Shown: positions 11,401 through 22,993, numbered from the stretch's first letter. The stretch: DNA of 64,000 nucleotides from Blastobasis lacticolella (GCA_905147135.1 LR990050.1:9174001-9238000); one strand, 5' to 3'. The notes: a model not told the origin generated them from the sequence alone. Translations and numbers: made by a program.

Positions 11401-12599
11401 ACGCCACGCCGGCATCGCGCAGCCAGGGGTGGACTAACGAACAAAGCGGGAAAGGCGGCCCGCCCCGGGCCTCTGGTCCAGGGGGGCCTCCAAACGTCTC
11501 CAAGTTGCCTTGATCAAATCCTATACAAAGCTTTAAAATATGCTTAGAACATATCGAAGAGGTGGTTCGGAGTTGTGACAGGGGCGTAGCTATCGCCGTA
11601 TCACTATTCAAACAGAATTAAGATCAGGGTCGAGGACCCCCTCCGCGAAAGAAGTAATTTTAACTAAATAAATAAAAACACTTAAACATACAAATGTAAA
11701 CTGAATAAAAAGCTTGTAAAATTACATAAAACTTCTTAAACTGGGGGCCTTATAAAGGTTGTCCGCCGTGGGCCTCTGATGGACTTAGTCCGGTACTGCC
11801 AGCGTCGCATTTGGGGTATTCGAGATTAAAATTGGCGACGAAAAAATTGTAATGGCAAATTGTTTAGGCTATCTCAGGCTTTGGGCCAAGGTACATAAAT
11901 AAACATAAACTTAAGAGAGAACACCCGACGGTTTCGCGAATGACTGTGAGTTCCAAGTACATTTACCTACTACTGCTCTTGCTGACACTAGCACCCATAG
12001 AGATATACATCTTGATGCGGTTGAACGAACAAATAACTCTGACGGTTACCGTAGTTAATAAAACAGCGCCGTCTACAGTGCCACAAAAATGTCTGACTGG
12101 GTGACAGCATCGCTGTTGTTGGCATTGACATTACATTTCAAACGGCAACACTTAGTTCCGGTTTTGGCCACCGGATCGAATAGGTTTGTCAACAATCTTG
12201 TCAAGCCGCCAGATATAACATTGTTAACGCGTACCAGAATTTGTATGGACAGTGGTAACCATTCCAATAGCTATGTGTAATACGTCGTTGGATAGCTATT
12301 TTCAAGCTGAACAAAAGTAACTATGGCGCTTGTTCCAAATATTAGTCCGTTCCGGTTTATGCTGTACTAAACATATTACAGTAATAAGTATTTTTTTCTG
12401 TTCTACCCACATTTAATGGTCAGAACTAAATTCACGGTGTTATACCGCCAGTGCAAAGTCACATCGTGCGCATGCATGTAAGACGGCCAAATAAAAAACA
12501 ATCAGATGGAGTGCATTGAATTTGATTGAAGATACCAACGAGGATCGAAAAAACTAAAATTATTTTAACAATCCCATCAATTATGATAAAAGCAGCATC
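11401..12599. other. No gene seen; scraps of an unnamed repeat
   Basis: The phrase acttagttccggttttggcc (12149) recurs as acttagttccagatttggcc at 36307 and, inverted, as ggccaaaactggaactg at 15865. It is a dispersed element of unknown type. The rest is unremarkable. Confidence 0.4.
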
Positions 12600-12740
12600 A
12601 GCATTTTATTTGTGTGGCGCATTTGTGGCTCGCCGCGAGCACGTTGCCTCAACGAACAAACAAATGCGCAGCTGAGCAGCCTCACCGCGCGCGGTGAGCA
12701 TCTCGCCGCGCACGGCGAGCATGCCTCGGGCTGAGCCGCT
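12600..12740. repeat. GC-rich block with two adjacent palindromes
   Basis: CTCACCGCGCGCGGTGAG (12681-12698) is a perfect 18 bp palindrome and CTCGCCGcgcaCGGCGAG (12702-12719) follows three bases later. Both have the outline CTC(A/G)CCG...CGG(T/C)GAG, and a similar ctcgccgcgagcac lies at about 12629. Function unknown. Confidence 0.45.
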
Positions 12741-13127
12741 CTAATTCGTAATACCTTTACATTGTAAAGTAACGACCATTCGTAGACATGTCCGAGACGT
12801 CACTGAGACGACATTGGAGCTCTATTGCAGTTTTAGCTCCAATGAAGTGGTCTCATTGCCTTTGTACAATGAACCGGTCCATATATAGAAGTCTTTGCTG
12901 GCAGCACTACATTACTTTAAAACTCAAATATAATATTCCTATCTGTAAACAAACTGATACTTCAGCTGTCACATCGACCAGACATTGGTTTTTTTATGTT
13001 TAAGTTTTCATGTGATATCACAGTGATATTTCCAGCATTTTACTGTGTGGGACGTTTATTTTCGAAATAAGTACAAAAACATAAAAGCGGCACGAAAACA
13101 GTAATATTTTGAGTTTCTCAAGCATGT

Positions 13128-13192
13128 ATGGCCGAGTTTAGAGCAGATAAGTTGCTGTTTGATTTGGAAGATGTACAGCAAAGATTTAAACG
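13128..13192 (+). CDS. Possible first exon of an unknown gene (weak)
   Basis: ATG GCC GAG at 13128 opens MAEFRADKLLFDLEDVQQRF and ends at AAACG|GTACGT, a good donor. The 150 bases before it look like a 5' UTR (no long repeat, several stops). The next acceptor-like site (attatttcag, 13672) gives a stop within a few codons, so no second exon is established. It could be the first exon of a transposon gene or a chance ORF. I do not recognise the protein. Confidence 0.2.
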
Positions 13193-14231
13193 GTACGTAA
13201 CATGTATTCAGATAGATTTTGAAAATATTGAAATAAATGTGATCTTTTGGAAATCATTTGAATTTAAGTGGAATTAATGTATTTTGTAGTACTTATTGTT
13301 TACATTTATTTGAGGTTACAAAATTAACCGAAAAATATTATGGTAGCTTTGTTCGTTTTGTATTTTTGATATTTGTTGTTTGACAGTATCTAGATCTATA
13401 TCCAGGCACAGTGCAATGTATCTAAGGCTATTCGGTGCTGGTGAAATGAAACCCTGCTGACCCTCGGTCAGAGAAACTTGAGAAATCTATTTTTAATTTC
13501 GGAAATCGTAGTAAATCATTATCACTGGCTGGTCAAACAGTGACACAGAGAGACAGAACATTTCTAAGAGATTGACATTACAACGTTGTCAGTGTTGCGG
13601 CTAATAAATTAATAAGCATATATACAAGAATATTATTTCTATATCCAACACTTCCCTTAAACTTATTATTTCAGCAATTTATCTATATTGTGACAGTTGA
13701 AGTAGGTACTCAGTTTGACATTAGGATTGTTTAGACATTGATTAAAACAGTCATGTATCTAATAAACCTCCCATTTGTTCCATTTGCTTCGAGTAGACAT
13801 TATGACAATTTTGCTTTCCCTACATGTTACCTATCTATGGTCAATTATTATTTTCTATTACGTAGTGAGTTTATTGAAAAAAAAAAGAATTATGTTATTA
13901 TTTTATACTTTTCGATTACAATATTTAAATTTCTAAAATTTTCATTTAGATGTGCACTAAATTACACCGTCTTTTAGGTGCTTTGATTTAAATTATATTA
14001 GGAAATTATAAAATTATACACCGATGTTTCAAAAGAAACGTCAGGTCTTCAGGAGCTCCAGCAACATGTGGAGCGTTCAAAACATTGCGCGCGTTATTTT
14101 CTGACAGCTTATTTCAATAGACGAAAAAACGGGATAGCGAGGTTCATAATAATTGTAGAGTGAGCGAACAGGGAATATTTTTGATTTGTGTCTAGTCTGT
14201 TATGTGTCTTTGCCAGTGTCTACTGGTATAG
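13193..14231. other. No gene seen
   Basis: AT-rich DNA, with an 80-codon AT-rich open frame (13738-13977) that has no feature of a real protein. Confidence 0.45.
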
Positions 14232-14958
14232 TAGGACCACGCTAAGTCCGAATCGCTTTAAAAAAAAATAAAAAAAAAATCTCTGTATGGCAACTAATGC
14301 CATGTCTTTTATCCGTCATAGAACGTCATTTATAAAAGTCATAACAAAGAATTTGACTGATTTGAAAAATATTGTTGAGGCGATTGGCACATTGGAGCGC
14401 AGCATTCATTCTGGCGAAATTTAGAAATATGTGTAATTTTTTATATTGTTTTATACAATACAATAAAAAATTTAGGAATTCTCCAAATTGTTATAATCTT
14501 TTCATAAAATGATATTATTTAGGCAAAAAATAATTAGAGAACTGAGTAACGGAATACCTATTTGACAATCCTGGAGACCTCACTTCACAGCAGCGGCCTA
14601 TTTGACGCCTTTTTATGTAGAAAGTACAGCGCCAAAAACTTATATGACCCGCAGCCCGTGTCAAATGTTGCAAAGAAAAAAAACGACGGATCCGCTCGAA
14701 CGCGCGTGGATGCGTTGTCAGTGTGTTCGACTATGAGTAATTTCCATAGAAACCGATGACAGCTCAAATTACTTTATGTCACGCACTAACGCACGTCACG
14801 CACAAAAGTACGGTGCTGCGTTCCAGTGTGCGGATCGCCTAAATAATAATGGACAATGACTGACAAGGACAGATTATCCAATAGATATTGCCATATCCAC
14901 ATTTTATAATTTCTACCACTGTCAGTTGATTCGGACTAAGCGTGGTCCTATTATAGCC
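14232..14958. mobile_element. Non-autonomous DNA transposon with THAP-like coding remnant
   Basis: The left end (TAGTAGGACCACGCTAAGTC, from about 14232) is matched in reverse at the right end (GACTAAGCGTGGTCCTATTA, to about 14955). The match runs about 27 bp with one or two differences, so these are terminal inverted repeats. Inside, 14805-14843 on the + strand encodes KVRCCVPVCGSPK then a stop. VRCCVPxC is how many THAP zinc-finger domains start, as in P-element-like transposases. No further transposase is visible. No clear target-site duplication was seen. Probably an internally deleted derivative of a P-like element. Confidence 0.55.
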
Positions 14959-15503
14959 AGATTATATAAATTACTAAAAAATTCTACCATAAATATTTAA
15001 TAATTTCACCTGGCAAGTGCGTTTTGACAACTGTCAAAGACACAAATACGTAAGAGTGGTTTACTTAAGCCCGCGGGGACTATTCTAGCGACAAATCCCG
15101 GTTCAGCCGCTAGAGATAAATCTGTTAGAAAAAAGTCGAATTTGATTCTGTATGGCGGTAAGTCAATTGTACACGAACAAGAAGAACTACGATCCATGGC
15201 CATGAAGTAAGCTTTGGGCAATTGTTCGTCTATTTTATACTGAACTGAAAATTGTGGTGGATAAGATTGAGCGCAATTTTCTGTGCACTGTAGCGGGTAA
15301 TTAAACAAAACATCTATATCAGCGTTAGACTCTAGCCACCGAATTTTTGCACTGTAGAATTTGTGCTCTATGTTACGGTATCATTAAAAGTTTGTCTAAC
15401 TCGACAAGTAAGTCGTACTGAAATGTTTTGATTCTGATGTAGGAGAGCTGTGCCCCCTCATCCTACCTACCTTAGGGGGCCTACCTAGGGAGCAAAATTT
15501 GCA

Positions 15504-15575
15504 GTGTGGTGTCCAACAGAGTAAAATAGCATCGCTGTCCACACTAAGAGGTGTCGTAAAAGGCGACTTATTTCA
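15504..15575 (+). mobile_element. SINE-B fragment (5' part)
   Basis: agtgtggtgtccaacagagt and aggtgtcgtaaaaggcgact match the first 80 bp of copy 5. The 3' part and tail are absent. Confidence 0.65.
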
Positions 15576-15984
15576 GAGGTAGGGCGTTACTTTTCCAAGC
15601 TTCAGGTTTTTACCTACCTTATATATACTCTTGCAAGCTAGCGAGTGGAGGGGAATAAAAAGTAAGCCTATATTCTTCCTCAGGTTTAAAATTATCTGCG
15701 TAATGCACCAGTCAAATTAGGAGGAAAGATTCGGACTGTTGGTAAAAAGAAACGAGTAATTAACCCGCTATTACGACATGCGGGAGTATTACCATCCTAA
15801 AAATTCATTTCCCCGAATAATGGAGCAGCCACTCTATGTGTGCCGATTTACATAGAAACGCGGTGGCCAAAACTGGAACTGCGGAAAAATAACGACACTT
15901 ACTTTTGAAATGTATTTGAACTGACATGTCAATCCCAAAAACAGCGCCGCCGGTACCAGGTCTGATAAGTTTGTGGCACTGCAC

Positions 15985-16171
15985 AGCGCAGGCGCGGCGC
16001 CGCGCTCACGTCGGCCTGAGCGCGGCGTGAGCGCGGCCTGAGCGCGGCGCGATGCTGGCGCGTTGCCTAGGCAACTATCGCGCCGCGCGATGGTTGCCTA
16101 GCAAATATCGCACCGCGCTCGCGCCGCGCTCGCGCCGCGCTCGCGCCGAGCTTTGTGTGTGGCAAGGCCTA
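15985..16171. repeat. GC-rich foldback repeat with X-box-like sites, copy 2
   Basis: This copy has the same core as copy 1 in the same orientation, with GTTGCCTAGGCAAC at 16062-16075 and a mutated GTTGCCTAGCAAA at 16093-16105. It ends TTTGTGTGTGGCAAGGCCT, the inverse of the copy 1 start. The left end is different or lost. The GC-rich arms are longer because of extra GAGCGCGGC units. Confidence 0.65.
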
Positions 16172-17929
16172 ATCTTTCAATAGCACTAAGCATCTTTCCC
16201 TGACTCTCGAGCTCGGTAAACCTGTGTTACGATGGGTGTAAATAGTAAAAAATATTAGATTTTATTAGTTTTGAGGAATATTCGAAATAAATTAAACAGA
16301 GTGATGTTATAGGAAGATATACTTACCTATAGCAACAACAAAGAGTTCACAGCATGATTGTAATGTAATAGGACACAGCGCACGAAAGTTCGTGTCTGGT
16401 CATCAGATAGCGGCCGACAAACAATTGTCCGGAGTGCACATTGTTGTTTCACGAACATCAATTATATTATTGCTAGAGTTCGACCGAAGCTTCGATTTCA
16501 GGTTAGGCTTCGGCCACCTTCGACTTTTGGCAAAAAACCACCTTTGGGGAAATCTTCGCCGGTGGTTTTTATTATTTTTGACTAATAAATTGCAAGGTAA
16601 TTTTTTTGTCATCTCCAGATCCACTTCTAGAGATGATTTGAATTGCCTTTCTATATTATACAATTAATGGAAACCTTCTATTTTAATATTTTAAAATAAT
16701 TTATATTGTTAGTTGTAGCTAATATAAATTTATATGATTATAATAATTTGATTCAGTAACAAGTGGGTTAAACATTTATAAACTTCAGTATATCCATTGA
16801 ATACTAATACTAGTATAACCAAACAATATTTAAACTCATTTAATTGTTATCATTGTAGCTTGTAGCCAATCTTAATCAAAATTTCTTAGAGATTTTAAGC
16901 CTACGACTTCGGTTTCAGTTTCGGCTTCGGCCAGAAATTGACCGTCGCTCGGACACTAATTATTGCCCGCATCTGTGTGATTTCCACGCGGCAAGTGGCG
17001 TGATTGCCTCCCTATTGTCTCCTGAATTATTTGTGTGTCCCTGTCACATGACATACGATAGAATAGGACAGCACGGATTGCAAAGACTAATAATGATATT
17101 CACTTTGACACGCTCGCAAATACGTGGCTCAAATTATAGAGCAGCATCGATCAGTGTCTGCCTTGTTACGTCGATAGAGTCATTGATTTATGCAACTGGG
17201 AAATGACAACGAGTCCCTTAAATGCGTTATTAGGAACACGTATTGTGTACTTTTGTATGTTTCTGCTTGGATAATTACCTGGTTGCGCGAAAGCCATGTG
17301 TCTATGTAGACATCGATAAAGTAGTCTTTGTGCTGCTCTAGTATTACGAGTAGCTATGTCTGTGCCAAATTTCAAAAAGTGATAGAGTATCTAATTAACA
17401 TATAAACATTTCCATAAACATGCACATTTATAAAACTGGTTTGTGAAAACATTGAACATTGTGATGGCCGCAAAGTGCCTAGATGCATCAAATCTTCTTA
17501 TTTCTCCTTGCGATTATTATAGAAAATCAGCTACGCAAAAAGGAGGCAGAATATGCTTAGACGAGATTTAACTACATTTCTATTGAATGATTATAAGCTT
17601 TCCGCCCGCGTGGACCGCGTGGATATCTTGCGAGCTTGCGAGTTGAGATGAATAAAAGTAGCCTATGCCCATTCTCAAGTGCTAAACTATCTCCATAACG
17701 AATTATATCAAAGTCGGACCAGTGATTTAGCTAAAGCTTAACAGACAACGGACAGGCAGAGTTACTGTCGCCTTTCTAAGATTAAGTAGGGATTTTAATT
17801 GCCTCAAGCGCGTGGAATGTAGTAACCGTAGGACGTACGAACCGTTGACGATGAAACACATCTGAAACGTGAATACTCAAGCGAACAAGCAATATTAGTC
17901 ACATGATCATATCGAAAGACATTGCCACC
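16172..17929. repeat. Region with two TTCGGC-rich blocks
   Basis: gaccgaagcttcgatttcag with ttaggcttcggccacc (16480-16520) and gacttcggtttcagtttcgg with cttcggccagaaat (16905-16937) are in the same orientation and similar. They look like parts of a dispersed repeat of unknown type. No gene is visible in the rest. Confidence 0.35.
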
Positions 17930-17970
17930 CAATATCGCAAATATGGGACATAAACACATTTGCGATATTG
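17930..17970. repeat. Short hairpin
   Basis: CAATATCGCAAATA (17930-17943) pairs with CATTTGCGATATTG (17957-17970) at 13 of 14 positions around a 13-base loop. Function unknown; possibly part of a decayed inverted-repeat element. Confidence 0.4.
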
Positions 17971-19049
17971 CGTAGCAATATTAGCTTCAGCTTTGCCTTT
18001 TATGTGGCATAAGACATGTGTTAGCATCGCGATACGATCGAGACATCTATACTTACCTTTATCATCGTACGCATCGACAAGGCTTTTTGTAACAAATTAA
18101 ATAGGTCCAAAGCTCCGTCATATGCAAATCGTCATATCCCCTCGGCGAGCGTATCTAGTACATCACGGCGCGGCGCCCAACCACGGTCTGCAACAAAATG
18201 TTGAAGTTAAAATTTTATTTGTATATTTTAAGGGTGTTTCGCGTATGTCGCGTTTCGGAAAGGTTTCGCGTGTGTGACCTTTTCCGTATGTGGCGTTTCT
18301 CGTAAGTGTCAATTTACGATAGATATGTCATTATGCGTGGAATTTTTAGGCGTGCATCGGACATGACGTGAGAACAAGGTGACGAGAACTGCATTTGATT
18401 GAGAAATGAAAGAAGCAAAATTATTAAGAAAATATTGTATCTTAATAACTTTGTAATCTTGTAAGAAAAGCTTACCGATGCGATGTGGTCTGTTATTAAT
18501 TCATTACAAAACTAAAAAAACGGTACGGTTGGGTTACAGTACGGTATTTTTCGGACCAATAGCCAACCAAAATCTATGAACTTTTTAAACATGTTTTGTA
18601 GCCAAAGATATTTCCTTTATTTTCTACAGTCCCTACTAAACATATTACTAAATTCTTCTTGGCCTCTACAACCCACAAGCACATCCTTTCTTCACAAGCA
18701 CTTCATAAAGAGTTCTTCAAAAAGGATATGATGATGATGATTCAATGCAGTCGGCAACAAGCTAGTGGTACTTCCGGTTTTGCAACCGTCTGTAAGCGAC
18801 GATAACGACCGTATGCTTGTTTGTCATCTAAGTGGCATAAGAAAGCTTTCATACTGATTGCTATGGGTTACATATGACGACTGTTGATGACTCTATCTTG
18901 CTATACCGTCTCCTGCACCATACACTCAGCGACCATTTCCTTCGCCCTCTACCATCAGTTGTAGTTGTAGGTATGTAGTATTTTTTCTCTGTGATGGTAG
19001 TAACATACATCTTAGAATAAAGGCTTTTTAATAACAACTATACCACCAA
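17971..19049. other. No gene seen
   Basis: A short imperfect repetition of gtttcgcgtatgt and variants lies at 18235-18305. Near 18728 there is a (GAT)n run. Otherwise unremarkable. Confidence 0.4.
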
Positions 19050-19140
19050 GGGCTGCCAATCGGCCGAGACTGTTATACCAATCTCAGAGTCCCCAGTCCC
19101 CGGCGAAAGACCTTGGTCAACCTCGTTTCGCAAACCTATA
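19050..19140 (+). repeat. SINE-E fragment
   Basis: ccccggcgaaagaccttggt and caacctcgtttcgc match the core of the family; the remaining parts are absent. Confidence 0.4.
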
Positions 19141-19419
19141 CATAGCATAAAACAAAGTCGTTTCCCGCCGTCTGTCCCTATTATGTACATCTATGTACGC
19201 TTACATTTTTTAAATGACTCAACAAATTTTAAAGTGGTTTTCAACAATACATAGAATGATTCAAGAGGGTAGGTTTACGAGCAAGAAAAGAGGGTAGTTA
19301 GGGGTAAAGTAGGTGATGCGCCGGGTTCACTAGTTATTCTATAATTTCCACTATTAAAACAGTACAAATTTCTGCGCACCATACGCGCCGTTTAAAATTC
19401 GCCCCGCCGCGACTCCGAT

Positions 19420-19878
19420 ATGCAAATGGGGCGCGACATTCGAATACAAAAAGCTCGAGCGCGGTGGCAGCGAGTAAATCAATCGATCAACGCCGGATAT
19501 GCGCGGGAGTCGGCCGGGGATACGTCTTCATTGTGTTCATTAGCGTCGGGACTCGCCCGACCACACCTGCCCGCGGAGTATGTCGCGGACCCGCCTGGGA
19601 ATTTAGATCGGAAGGCCGAAAATTGTCCACTTCGGCGTATTGAGACTTTGGGAGCTCTGACACAGAATATTGGTGTTTGGCTCGGCAGCGAAGTATTTAA
19701 ATGTCCCTGGAACGTGCATGGGTATTTAGAACCTGCGCCCCCGAAAATGCTTGAACGCCCTCGCGAAATTGGAACTTGGGGGCTTTGTGGTATTTTAACG
19801 TTGCGCCAATTAGTGGTATGGAAATTGGGTAAGAAGTTATGGTACTATCAATTTGAAACGTGCATCACGCATTTGTAA
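19420..19878 (+). CDS. 152-codon open frame of unknown status
   Basis: This is the second longest open frame in the window, in a repeat-poor block of raised GC content. The product has no signal peptide, membrane segment or domain I recognise and has an irregular composition. An octamer-like ATGCAAAT overlaps the start. The block may be open only because it is GC-rich; a conserved regulatory element is equally likely. No splice or promoter evidence supports a gene. Confidence 0.15.
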   Translation: MQMGRDIRIQKARARWQRVNQSINAGYARESAGDTSSLCSLASGLARPHLPAEYVADPPGNLDRKAENCPLRRIETLGALTQNIGVWLGSEVFKCPWNVHGYLEPAPPKMLERPREIGTWGLCGILTLRQLVVWKLGKKLWYYQFETCITHL

Positions 19879-22424
19879 TCGATTCAGCTGTAGTCTCATT
19901 TACTAACCAATGTGCCGATTTTCGATGCGCTCAGGAATTATTTTAGGGAGGAATGCTTTTAACCATTTTTTCATATAATTAGTAAGCAATTGATAGTCAT
20001 TGTATGTAATAAACTCAGCAAAGTACACAAGAAAGTGGCTCACTGTGTTACATAAATTGCAAAGACGAACGCAGAGCAACCTGCATCCGCTTCAATGTCG
20101 CCCGTGTAATGAAATTTGGGAATGACCACGACAATTACACACTACCATCGCGCACGGCGAAGTGTACTCTCTCAATAGGAAGCTGAGTCGCTTAAAAGCC
20201 TCACAAAAAACACAATGCACAACAATCAAGTCCGTTACACGGCGCTATTAAGGCTATTAACCACCCTAATTACAGATCAAACGCTGTAACCACAAAGGTT
20301 TCATCTCGAGACGGTTTTTTGACTTTTGTGCCGTAAAATTCACGGTGTGAGAACGGCATTTAGCGGTTTTTAAATTACTTTTGGGTTCCGCCACCGGCAC
20401 AATGGCGGCGGCGCGTACGGCCGGCCTCATGGGAGTGTTGGTTTAAACGCCAATTTACGCTGTGCAATTACAAGAGAATTGGACATTTTTCGTTGCAACA
20501 CATTAGTGTTGCTAATGGCTATTATAAGTCTAATCAAATTATACATTAAATGCGGCATCAAATCAGGTATAAGTGCTGTTATGATATGTTGCACATGCAA
20601 TGTTAAATCCAAGTTTTTGACCTCGACAGACGATCGGGTCTTTGCGAAAAGTAAAAATAAATCCCGAAAATTTTGAACCTTTTCCATTTCCTTTTCTCTT
20701 TTTGTAATTCGAAAACGGGGGCCTATTATAAAAAAATCTTGCAATAAGGCAATCTACATAATAATCTCTACAACTTTAGCTTTTACACATTTTCAAATTC
20801 CCAACCGTTTACGAGCAAAACAGTTTGGTTTTTGCGGTAGGTGAAATACGCTTTTCCTGTGGAATTGTATGAAAAGATATAATCTGAAAATTACATGTAT
20901 TTATTATATGATATACCTATGTACAAATTACAAGGAAGGATGTCCTTCCTCAGAGTTTAACAAACATATTAAAACATTAGAATAAATTAGAATAATTAGC
21001 TAATAATTAAATGTTATAGGAATAATTACGAAAATATTTTAATAACTTGCTTTTCTCTGCAACATCGTTCTGAAAGTCCAAAACATTATAAAAACAATCC
21101 CAGTAGCTGAGGAACCGCAACAAACAAAGCCATGTGTCTTTTCTTATTGTTTGTCGAATTGTAATTACAAAGGATATCAATCGTCTCCTCATAAAAGTAT
21201 CTTGACTGCAATAATCTCAACATCTTATTCAATTTCAAGGCATTAAAATAAAATGCAGTGATCGGTAAAATCGTACAACGCGCCTTTCAAAAGGCTTAAG
21301 CCGACCTTGCTCGGGATTATTATGCCAATTGCTTTTGTATTACATCGTATTGAAGCGGTTGTTTAACTGCAACTGTTTACTACTGTGCTCTGTTGAAAAA
21401 AACCACAACACCGCAAACAGTTCCGGATTTTTGTTGAGATTTTCAATAATTTTCTTAATACCCGCCAGTTGTTGAGTATCTACACAACTGGCGGTATTAA
21501 GAGGGGTACACGTATTAAGTATGAGAAATGTTTTTCTCTGTGGGAACGTTGGTCGAGGTCATGATTTGAACGGAGCATCACTGTAACGGTAGGGAATAAA
21601 AATATTTTAGCTGTTTTTGCACACAGTCTACTGGATGTTAAAGTAAAGTAAGTTGGTACGGTAAGTAAAGTAAGTAAGGATGGTTAGTATTATTCTAGTA
21701 TGGTCCTTACTTGTAAGTTTCATTTCGTTTCTGCACGCGGGTTAATTCGTTAAAAGTATGATGAAATATTACAAAATGGTTATTTGATATACAATGTTTT
21801 TGTTGCGAGTGCCGCCTTTAAATCACGATCTAGCGAAGTAGTCTAGAATTGATATAGAAGAGAAATCTAATATAGACTACTGAGCACAGAGAGTGATTTA
21901 AAACCACGGGTCAAAAATAATTTGCTCTCGTGTTAAACGCGTTAAACACATATCTTTTCACCTGTCTTGATTTCAGCCACAACCACAGATATTAAAAGGC
22001 TGGATATTATTGTTTAAAACCACTTTGCCCCATTCTGTTTTTAAAGTTTATTTTTTAACATTATATTTTTATGTAACGGATATTAATGTTCACTAGTATT
22101 TACTTTAAATATGAGGTCTTTGAAAAGGCAATAGTATAATAAATAAACTAAATTTTAATAAATGATATACGAAATATATGTATGTGCCTGAAGGTTTCTA
22201 ACCTAAGATTTAAGTCATAGATTTAAATCGCCTAGTTTATTTTTTTCAGCACAGTGTAAGTTCGAAATTCAAATCACTTATCATGCTGGTGAGGTGAAAA
22301 TAAATTGAAAAGCAGTATTGACGAAAGCCTACTACATCTAATTAATTATTCTTAAATCCCGAGAACAAAGATGAAAGCGGTGTTGCCTGCGAAATAATTA
22401 GATGAGCTGGTGGTGTCATCCAGT
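19879..22424. other. No gene seen
   Basis: Repeat-poor at 20050-20450, with CpG-rich gcggcggcgcgtacggccgg at 20403. AT-rich after 20880. The hairpin at 21454 is listed separately. Confidence 0.45.
21454..21502. repeat. Hairpin with about 20 bp stem
   Basis: CTTAATACCCGCCAGTTGT and, after about 9 bases, ACAACTGGCGGTATTAAG form a stem with a single bulged C. The stem is followed by agggg. It is too short for a typical microRNA precursor and has no known family that I recognise. Confidence 0.5.
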
Positions 22425-22690
22425 GGATTTCGTCGCACATAGCGGGGTATTCTGCTCGAATTTATTTATTTATTCTTATTAGCACTATCATTACAGGCTT
22501 AACCTAATGCGATAGTCTAACAATTTATAACTCTTAAGATTTAAACATAAATTACATAACAGATATTATGCACTGGCTATCCTTGTGAATTCACTCAGAG
22601 GACATGAAAATATGTCAATCTCCTCCGCAATTTCGGAGCGGAACGACGGACGGGAAAAGTACCTTTCAGAAGACCGCAGCCAAATAATAT
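22425..22690 (+). mobile_element. SINE-C copy 3, 5' half, split by a later insertion
   Basis: cacatagcggggtattctgc (22437) and then aaagtacctttcagaagacc (22658) belong to the SINE-C 5' half. They are separated by 165 bp at 22464-22628. Confidence 0.55.
22464..22628 (-). mobile_element. Insertion inside SINE-C copy 3
   Basis: This 165 bp segment begins with (TATT)n and is flanked by AATTT at 22459-22463 and 22629-22633, a plausible target-site duplication. Oriented by its (AATA)n tail it is on the minus strand. It is related in style to SINE-G, but I could not align it confidently. Confidence 0.45.
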
Positions 22691-22790
22691 TATTTTATCT
22701 ACACTCATAGATGTAATGTTCCAATTTCATATTAGAAAACAGTTGTTCAAGAATACACTTTTTTCACGCCGGTCTATAAAATTTAAAAAA

Positions 22791-22993
22791 ATAGTAGTTT
22801 ATGCAACTGTCATATAAAAGGGGTATTAAAACATGAGTGTCTGTTTATCGTAGTGTACGCAACTGCATATAATTCGGTATTAAAACACTCGTGTCAAACT
22901 ATGATCATACTCGGCAACGCCTGATAAACGTATGATAAACAGTCACTCATGTTTTAATACCCTCTTTAATATGACAATTGCATTAACTACTAT
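22791..22993. mobile_element. Inverted-repeat MITE, about 203 bp
   Basis: Arms 22791-22849 and 22934-22993 match in inverted orientation at about nine of ten positions, including the block ggtattaaaacatgagtg. The 84 bp centre is partly repetitive (taaacgtatgataaacag). A single-arm fragment (gacagttgcataaaatacta) lies at about 23209. No coding capacity. Confidence 0.7.

Noticed and set aside
13672..13700. Second exon for the 13128 segment after the acceptor-like attatttcag
   Set aside because: Joining gives a stop within a few codons and no recognisable product.
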